A DNA stretch of 25,442 bases from Chloroflexota bacterium (GTDB taxonomy: Bacteria > Chloroflexota > Limnocylindria > Limnocylindrales > CSP1-4): contig JAICUV010000015.1 of NCBI GenBank assembly GCA_025935655.1, forward strand, positions 1 to 25,442, given 5' to 3'. The notes beneath the pieces were generated by a model that saw nothing but the letters and a program-made list of their open reading frames with translations, was not told the DNA's origin and did not search any database. Below are positions 21,036 to 25,442 of the stretch, piece by piece; the first letter of the stretch is position 1; every line of letters begins with the position of its first letter. Position numbers and translations under genes: made by a program.

Positions 21036-21833
21036 GTGGCCCAGCCCCTCACCGCCGGACCCGTCCGACGGCCGCTCCGGTTTGGCATCGTGCGACTCCT
21101 CCTCGGCATCGCCGTGCGGCTGCTGTTCCGCGTGCGGGTGGAGGGCCGGGAGCACCTCGCGTCGGGCCCGGCCATCTACTGCTGCACGCACATGAGCTGG
21201 GCCGACCCGCTGATCATGCTCGCGGTCCTGCCGACGAAGCCCAGGCTCGCGATGTTCGGGCCGAAGGAGGCGGACATGCGGGTCGGCGGCCGCAACCGGC
21301 TCATCGTCTGGGCGGGGTTCGCGATCCCGTACCGCCCGGAGAAGACCGACCTGCTCGAGACCGCGCGGCGGGTGCAGCGGGTCCTCGAGGATGGCTGGGT
21401 CATCTTCATCTTCGGGGAGGGCCGGATCCACCGGGGCGAGCGCGAGCTCCTGCCGCTCGCGGACGGCACGGCGTTCTTCGCGCTTCGGGGCCACGTCCCG
21501 ATCGTCCCGATGGCCCTCAACGGGACGAGCTGGCTCGGCTTCCGGCGCACGATCCGGGTCCGGGTCGGCGAGCCGATTCCCGCGGAGGGCCGCGCCACGA
21601 AGGAGTCGATCGCCGCGTTGACGGCCCGCACGGAGGAGGCGCTGCTCGCGCTCGTCGCCGACTTCCCGGACCGGCCCGCACCGGGGCGGTTCGGCCGCTG
21701 GCTGACCGAGCTGTTCAACGACTGGCCGGAAGGCGCGCGACCCGCGCTGGGGGAGGGCGACGCGGCGGGGACCGATCTCGCGTCGCGGCGGGCGCGCGAG
21801 GCGGCCGAGGCGGACGAGGTGCCCGCGGGCTGA
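21036..21833 (+). CDS. plsC: PlsC-type 1-acyl-sn-glycerol-3-phosphate acyltransferase
   Basis: A 265-residue membrane-associated acyltransferase adding the second acyl chain in phosphatidic acid synthesis. The H52-x4-D57 catalytic motif sits in CCTHMSWADP. The following blocks fit the family: YRPEK (where PlsC has a conserved Arg after block II), IFGEGRIHRGE (block III, usually FPEGTR, here with GR), and VPIVPMAL with the block IV proline. A hydrophobic stretch (about residues 16-33) lies at the N-terminus. The C-terminal 40 residues are acidic and unlike most homologues. Whether it acts on lysophosphatidate or another acceptor is not certain. The GTG start is six bases downstream of TAGACT. 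It lies just before an unknown gene and ubiA, suggesting a lipid-metabolism neighbourhood. Confidence 0.85.
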   Translation: MAQPLTAGPVRRPLRFGIVRLLLGIAVRLLFRVRVEGREHLASGPAIYCCTHMSWADPLIMLAVLPTKPRLAMFGPKEADMRVGGRNRLIVWAGFAIPYRPEKTDLLETARRVQRVLEDGWVIFIFGEGRIHRGERELLPLADGTAFFALRGHVPIVPMALNGTSWLGFRRTIRVRVGEPIPAEGRATKESIAALTARTEEALLALVADFPDRPAPGRFGRWLTELFNDWPEGARPALGEGDAAGTDLASRRAREAAEADEVPAG

Positions 21834-21844
21834 GCCAGGTGTGG

Positions 21845-21850
21845 CATCCT
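21845..21850 (+). promoter_or_regulatory. Weak -10 (CATCCT) upstream of the 21882 gene
   Basis: CATCCT, about 31 bases before the GTG at 21882, differs by one base from the TATCCT boxes. The gene itself has a Shine-Dalgarno (AGGAG), so a short leader is expected. Confidence 0.3.
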
Positions 21851-21881
21851 GCAGGCGACCACCGCACCTCCAGGAGAACCC

Positions 21882-22247
21882 GTGGGAGCCACCGGCCTCT
21901 CAGCCACCGAGCAGGAATACCGCACCAGGCTCGCCGAGCAGCCCGATGCCCAGATCGACACGTGGGTGTCGGAGCTGATGCGCGACGTCGCCAAGCGACG
22001 CGGGATCGTGAAGGTGGTCGAGGAGTTCCGCTCGGCGGCGAAGCTCAACGAACGGGAATTCGAACGGGTGTTCGCTTCCGGCGGAGGCCCGCCGGCCACG
22101 ATCGGCCATGACGGGCAGGGCCACCTCGTCGTGCCCGCCGTCTCGCTCTGGGCCCTCGTCCCGGGGATCCGCTCCCAGGTTCCCGACGGCCGCGACCGGC
22201 TGATCGAGTACCTGGTGGCCAACTTTGACGAGCTCGTCTACGTCTGA
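21882..22247 (+). CDS. Conserved-looking 121-residue protein, function unknown
   Basis: A soluble, acidic-basic protein with no membrane segment. The N-terminal half is predicted helical (SATEQEYRTRLAEQPDAQID, VSELMRDVAKRRGIVKVVEEFRSA). The C-terminal part contains GGGPPATIGHDGQGHLVVPAV and ends with LIEYLVANFDELVYV. I recognise no family. The GTG at 21882 has CCAGGAG (AGGAG) upstream. Its 3' end overlaps the ubiA start by 23 bp, which makes it translationally coupled to ubiA. That context is the best hint of a role in the prenyl-lipid pathway, but nothing in the sequence defines it. Confidence 0.72.
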   Translation: MGATGLSATEQEYRTRLAEQPDAQIDTWVSELMRDVAKRRGIVKVVEEFRSAAKLNEREFERVFASGGGPPATIGHDGQGHLVVPAVSLWALVPGIRSQVPDGRDRLIEYLVANFDELVYV

Positions 22248-23142
22248 CGCCGCGGGCGCCGCAGGGGCGACCGGCCCGCGGGCTTTCCTGGCGGCAGCAC
22301 GGCTCGTCCACCCCTTCCCGTCGGTCCTCGACGGCCTCGTCGTCGCCCTCGTGGCGCTGGTCGCGGGTGGCTCCCCACCCGTCGCCCTCGCCCTCGGGCT
22401 GTCGATGATGCTCCTCCAGTTCGCCATCGGGACCGTCAACGACATCGTGGATGCCCCACGGGACGCGGGTCGGAAGCCCGGCAAGCCGATCCCCGGCGGG
22501 TTCGTCACCATGCGCGCCGCGCGGACCGTTGCGGTCGTCTGCGCGGGTGGGGGACTGGCGCTCGCGCTCGTCGGGGGGCCGTGGCTCGTGGGGCTCGGCG
22601 TGGCGGTGCTGGGGATCGGGCTGGCCTACGACCTGTGGGCCAAGGGCACGACGCTGTCGTGGCTGCCGTTCGCCGTCGGGATCCCGTTGCTGCCGGTCTA
22701 CGGCTGGTACGGCGCCACGGGCGCCCTGCCCGGGCTGTTCCTCGTGCTCGTCCCCGCCGCGGCCAACGCCGGCACCGCGCTCGCCATCGCCAACGCCATC
22801 GTGGACATGGAGCGGGACGAGGCCGCGGGCGCCCACTCCATCGCGCTGGCGCTCGGGCCGGCGAGGGCCGGCTGGCTGGTCATCGCCCTGCACGGGGTGG
22901 TCGCCGTTCTCGCGCTCGGCACGGCGATCGTCCTCGGCGCGCCCACCGGCTGGGTCGTCGCGATCCTGCTCGCCGCGGCAGCGCCACTCGCGGGCGCGGT
23001 GCTCGGGCTCGTCGCCGCCCAGCGCCCTGCCTCCACGTGGCGCGAGCTGGCGTGGGAGATCCAGGCCGTCGGGACGGGCCTGCTCGCCGTCGCCTGGCTG
23101 GGGGCGCTCAGCGCCGCGTCGGGGACGCCGCTCGGGGCCTGA
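22225..23142 (+). CDS. UbiA-family polyprenyltransferase
   Basis: A 305-residue membrane prenyltransferase that joins a prenyl chain to an aromatic or glycerol acceptor. The first Asp-rich motif is N72-D73-x2-D76-x3-D80 in TVNDIVDAPRDAGRKPGKPI, and the second is in IVDMERDEAAG (about residues 190-202). About eight hydrophobic segments are spread along the length, as in UbiA/MenA/DGGGP synthase relatives. Product class (ubiquinone, menaquinone, carotenoid or ether lipid) cannot be decided here, and no other quinone gene is nearby. The start is TTG at 22225, overlapping the previous gene by 23 bp; no in-frame ATG or GTG lies nearby. The N-terminus before the first hydrophobic stretch is Ala/Gly/Ser-rich. 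Confidence 0.88.
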   Translation: MTSSSTSDAAGAAGATGPRAFLAAARLVHPFPSVLDGLVVALVALVAGGSPPVALALGLSMMLLQFAIGTVNDIVDAPRDAGRKPGKPIPGGFVTMRAARTVAVVCAGGGLALALVGGPWLVGLGVAVLGIGLAYDLWAKGTTLSWLPFAVGIPLLPVYGWYGATGALPGLFLVLVPAAANAGTALAIANAIVDMERDEAAGAHSIALALGPARAGWLVIALHGVVAVLALGTAIVLGAPTGWVVAILLAAAAPLAGAVLGLVAAQRPASTWRELAWEIQAVGTGLLAVAWLGALSAASGTPLGA

Positions 23143-23238
23143 GGCCGCGGCGCCCGATGCCGTGGTGCACCGGTGCGCCCCCGCGGGTCAGGGGTCCGGC
23201 TGACGAAAGTACGCCCAACGAACCATCGCTCCGCTCGT

Positions 23239-23244
23239 TATGGT
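23239..23244 (+). promoter_or_regulatory. Possible -10 (TATGGT) upstream of the Thr-rich secreted protein gene
   Basis: TATGGT in the 141-bp gap after ubiA lies 40 bases before the ATG at 23284. No strong -35 is seen. The gap is otherwise empty of genes. Confidence 0.35.
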
Positions 23245-23283
23245 GGACGTCATCTTCCCGCTCATCTCGAGGACACGACAGGC

Positions 23284-23820
23284 ATGACCGACTTCCTCCT
23301 CCGCCGCTTCCGGGGCCTTGGCGTCGCCCTCGCCGTGCTGGCGCTGTCCGCCGGCGCGGTCTTCGCCGCCGCCCCGCGCTTCACGCCGGCGTCAAACACG
23401 ACGGCCGAGACGACCGAGACCACGACGGAGACGACCGAGACGACCGAGACGACGGTGACGACGACGGTCGGCGACGAGGACGGGGAGGACGGCGACGGCG
23501 CCACCACCACCACAGAGACGTCAGAGACGTCGGACAGCCAGGACGGCACCGACACCCACGGCGAGCTCGTCTCGACCGCGGCCCAGATGCCCACCCCGGA
23601 CGGCTTCCCGAACCACGGCGCGTTCGTCTCGTGTGTCGCCCACATGGGCTCGGACGTCCTCGCCTCGACCATCGTCTGGGCCGACGTCACGCCCGAGAGC
23701 TGCGGGATCACGACCGACGCCACGACGACCGACAAGGTCAAGGGCAAGTCCGCCCAGGGCCAGGCGAAGGCCCAGGCCGCGAAGACGAAGACCCACGGGC
23801 ACGGGCACGGCCGCCCCTAG
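23284..23820 (+). CDS. Secreted Thr/Glu-rich low-complexity protein
   Basis: A 178-residue protein with a Sec signal peptide (about residues 1-28, ending LSAGAVFAAA). It then runs as a Thr/Glu repeat stretch (TTAETTETTTETTETTETTV, about 39-58), an acidic Asp/Gly/Glu patch and a more ordered middle segment (FPNHGAFVSCVAHMGSDVLAS, two Cys in total). It ends in a Lys/Ala/His-rich tail (HGHGHGRP). The ETT runs suggest an extended, possibly glycosylated surface or extracellular segment. The His-rich tail could bind metal but that is speculation. No family is recognised. The Thr/Glu run is encoded by imperfect GAGACGACC repeats, a potential slippage site. Confidence 0.75.
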   Translation: MTDFLLRRFRGLGVALAVLALSAGAVFAAAPRFTPASNTTAETTETTTETTETTETTVTTTVGDEDGEDGDGATTTTETSETSDSQDGTDTHGELVSTAAQMPTPDGFPNHGAFVSCVAHMGSDVLASTIVWADVTPESCGITTDATTTDKVKGKSAQGQAKAQAAKTKTHGHGHGRP

Positions 23821-23856
23821 GCTCGACACCGCGGCGGCACGCGCCGCCAGCAACGA

Positions 23857-23885
23857 CGAAGCCGGCGCCTCGGGCGCCGGCTTCG
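23857..23885. terminator. Strong 13-bp inverted repeat between convergent genes (likely bidirectional terminator)
   Basis: CGAAGCCGGCGCC (23857-23869), loop TCG, GGCGCCGGCTTCG (23873-23885), a perfect 13-bp stem. It lies between the stop of the Thr-rich gene (23820) and the stop of parB (23927). There is no downstream U-run, so termination may be Rho-dependent or use a non-canonical hairpin. Confidence 0.6.
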
Positions 23886-23926
23886 CTGCGTGTGGAGCGG
23901 GGAGCGGGCTGCAGCCCGCCGCGCGG

Positions 23927-24934
23927 TCAGCGGTCGCCGTCGCCCGAGCGGACCACGGCGATCGCGTTCTCCAGGCGGAGCTTCGCGATCGTGAGGTACT
24001 TCGCGAGGTTGCTTCGGTCCACGGAGCCGATGGCGGCGAGGACCTCCGGGTTGCGGATGACGTCCAGCAGCTCCTCGACCGCGTCGTTGAGCTGCGCCTT
24101 GGCGTTGACGAGGCTGTCGTCCCGGATCGGCTCGGCCTCGTGGGCCGGCGTCGACCAGCCGTCCTCGTCCGTCGTGGCGGCGGCCGCGTCCGGGGAGCCG
24201 GCGTCGAGCGCCTCGGCATCTGCCGCGACCCGGGGGCGCCGGCCCTCGATCCGCTCCCGGAGCTTGACCAGCGACAGCTCGTTGCGGCCGACCTGCTCCG
24301 CGAGCCGACACCGCTTCTTCGGGTCCTCGACCTTCATCAGCTCGTAGGCATGCGACAGGGTGTCCTTGCGCAAAGACACGAGCTCCCGGATCTCGGGCGG
24401 CGCGTCCGCGAGCCGGAGCCGGTTCTCGAGGTAGCCCTTGTCCTTGCCCAGCTTCTCGGCCAGCTTCCTGATGCTGTAGCCATGCTCGCGGACCATGCGG
24501 TCGTACATGACCGCCTCGTCCAGCGGCGAGATGTCCTCGCGCTGGAGGTTCTCGATGATGGCGATCTCGAGCGCCGTGTCGTCGTCGATGTCCTCGACGA
24601 TCGCCGGGATGGCCGCCTGCTCCGCGAGCTTCGAGGCGCGCCAGCGGCGCTCCCCGGCGATGAGCTCGAAGCGGCCGTCCTCGAGCGGTCGCACGAGGAC
24701 CGGCTGCAGGATGCCGTGCTCGCGGATGGAGGCGGCGAGCTCCTCGAGCGCCTCCTGGTTGATCGCGAGGCGGGGGTTCTGCGGGTTGGGCTCGATCTTG
24801 TCGAGGGGGACGATGCGCACGCCCTTGTTGCGGTGGGTGTGCTCGGGCGAGAGGAGGCTCACGATCGCCGGTGAGAGGTCGCGCTCCTCGGAGAGCCGGC
24901 GGGCCGCCGCGGCCCGGAAGTCAGTCCTGCTCAA
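23927..24934 (-). CDS. parB: Chromosome-partitioning protein ParB (Spo0J)
   Basis: A 335-residue ParB. The N-terminal CTPase domain carries GERRWRA (residues 94-100) and ENLQRED (128-134), the boxes that bind CTP. A helix-turn-helix (about residues 153-185, including SIRKLAEKLGKDKGYLENRL) binds parS. An Ala/Asp-rich linker (about 225-262) and a C-terminal dimerisation helix follow. ParB loads on parS sites and acts with ParA in origin segregation. The TTG at 24934 is supported by a perfect GGAGGTGA Shine-Dalgarno (24948-24941) six bases upstream. It overlaps the parA stop by 14 bp, so the two are translationally coupled. No parS consensus is obvious in this window. Confidence 0.95.
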   Translation of the reverse strand: MSRTDFRAAAARRLSEERDLSPAIVSLLSPEHTHRNKGVRIVPLDKIEPNPQNPRLAINQEALEELAASIREHGILQPVLVRPLEDGRFELIAGERRWRASKLAEQAAIPAIVEDIDDDTALEIAIIENLQREDISPLDEAVMYDRMVREHGYSIRKLAEKLGKDKGYLENRLRLADAPPEIRELVSLRKDTLSHAYELMKVEDPKKRCRLAEQVGRNELSLVKLRERIEGRRPRVAADAEALDAGSPDAAAATTDEDGWSTPAHEAEPIRDDSLVNAKAQLNDAVEELLDVIRNPEVLAAIGSVDRSNLAKYLTIAKLRLENAIAVVRSGDGDR

Positions 24935-25442
24935 GTTCGATCACCTCCCGCGCGAGCTCGCGATAGGTGCGAGCCGCGTCAGACGAGCTGGCGTACGACG
25001 TGATGGGCCGGCCGACGAGCGGCGCCTCGCCCAGCTTCACGGTGTTCCGGATGATCGTCGAGAAGACGTGGTGATCGCCGACGACGCGGAGCTCGTCGAG
25101 CATGTCCTTGGCGAGGTTGGTCCGACCGTCGTAGAACGTCGGCAGCAGTCCGAGGACCTTGAGGTCCTTGTTGAGCTTCAGCCGGATCGCGTTGATGACC
25201 TTGACCAGGTTGTTGAGGCCCTTCATCGCGTAGAACTGCGTCTGCACCGGGATGATGACGTCCGTCGACGCGACGAGCCCGTTGACCGTCAGCAGACCGA
25301 GGTTGGGCGGGCAGTCGATCAGCACGTAGTCGTACGGATCCACGACGTCGCGCATCGCCTCGCGGAGGATGGACTCGCGACCCAGCGCGGTGAACAGCTC
25401 ACCCTCGGTGCTCGCCAGGTCGATGTGCGCCGGCGCGACATC
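24921..25442 (-). CDS. parA: Chromosome-partitioning ATPase ParA (Soj), 3' part; 5' truncated by window edge
   Basis: The last 173 residues of a Soj-type ParA; the Walker A (KGGxGKT) part lies beyond the window. The readable part begins DVAPAHIDLASTEGELFTAL and has Walker A' (IDCPPNLG) and later IPVQTQFYAMKGLNNLV. ParA is a deviant Walker P-loop ATPase that, with ParB, moves the origin region. The C-terminus (GRPITSYASSSDAARTYREL) is the usual Soj tail, unlike plasmid ParA with a long N-terminal HTH, though the N-terminus is not visible. The TGA stop at 24921 overlaps parB. In many bacteria parAB lies near the replication origin, but dnaA, gidB and rpmH are not seen here, so this cannot be confirmed. 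Confidence 0.93.
   Translation of the reverse strand, partial: DVAPAHIDLASTEGELFTALGRESILREAMRDVVDPYDYVLIDCPPNLGLLTVNGLVASTDVIIPVQTQFYAMKGLNNLVKVINAIRLKLNKDLKVLGLLPTFYDGRTNLAKDMLDELRVVGDHHVFSTIIRNTVKLGEAPLVGRPITSYASSSDAARTYRELAREVIELEQD

Noticed and set aside
23401..23460. Short GAGACGACC-type repeats, considered as a CRISPR-like or minisatellite array
   Set aside because: They are in frame within a coding gene (ETT codons), have no spacers and are too short for a CRISPR array.

Overview
The window is about 25.4 kb of very GC-rich (roughly 70%), densely coded bacterial DNA. It begins inside a primary sigma factor gene and ends inside parA, so it looks like ordinary chromosome rather than plasmid or phage. 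I see no transposase, integrase, CRISPR array or rRNA. High GC, GTG and TTG starts, TANNNT -10 boxes placed 6-8 bases before start codons, and a LemA/GIDE/PspC/LiaF-like membrane operon suggest a Chloroflexota (Limnocylindria-like) or actinobacterial lineage. The sequence alone does not decide between them.

Layout. Positions 1-1589 hold the rpoD 3' end, a YtxH-like protein and a small membrane protein. Positions 1809-4436 hold a secreted M11-type metalloprotease with three fibronectin-III-like domains and a small membrane protein. Positions 4433-6026 hold a two-domain sulfurtransferase (minus), tRNA-Asn(GTT) and a small secreted protein (minus). Positions 6145-11830 hold five tightly overlapping plus-strand genes: an OleA-like thiolase, a family 2 glycosyltransferase, a cytochrome P450, an OleC-like AMP-dependent ligase and an OleD-like ketoreductase. 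Positions 11947-13430 (minus) hold a VOC protein and an adenosine deaminase-family enzyme. Positions 13625-15139 hold a membrane-anchored sulfatase-fold protein. Positions 15149-16395 (minus) hold msrA and a DUF2652/cyclase-like protein. Positions 16459-19657 (minus) hold a four-gene envelope operon (LiaF/toast-rack-like, PspC, GIDE, LemA). Positions 19840-23820 (plus) hold YggT, a HAD phosphatase, a PlsC acyltransferase, an unknown 121-residue protein, a UbiA prenyltransferase and a Thr-rich secreted protein. Positions 23927-25442 (minus) hold parB and the 3' part of parA.

The most interesting unit is 6145-11830. OleA, OleD and OleC are known to turn two acyl-CoAs into a 2-alkyl-3-keto acid, then a beta-hydroxy acid, then a beta-lactone. 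The hydrolase OleB, which decarboxylates the lactone to an olefin, is absent here. A glycosyltransferase and a P450 sit between the ole genes in one apparent transcript. The simplest inference is a decorated (oxidised, possibly glycosylated) long-chain beta-lactone rather than a plain olefin. The P450 also seems to lack the usual ExxR glutamate. This is inference from domain content; no product can be named from sequence.

The rest of the window reads as housekeeping: transcription (rpoD), envelope homeostasis (YtxH, LiaF/PspC/GIDE/LemA, YggT, PlsC), oxidative repair (MsrA), nucleoside salvage (adenosine deaminase) and chromosome segregation (ParAB).
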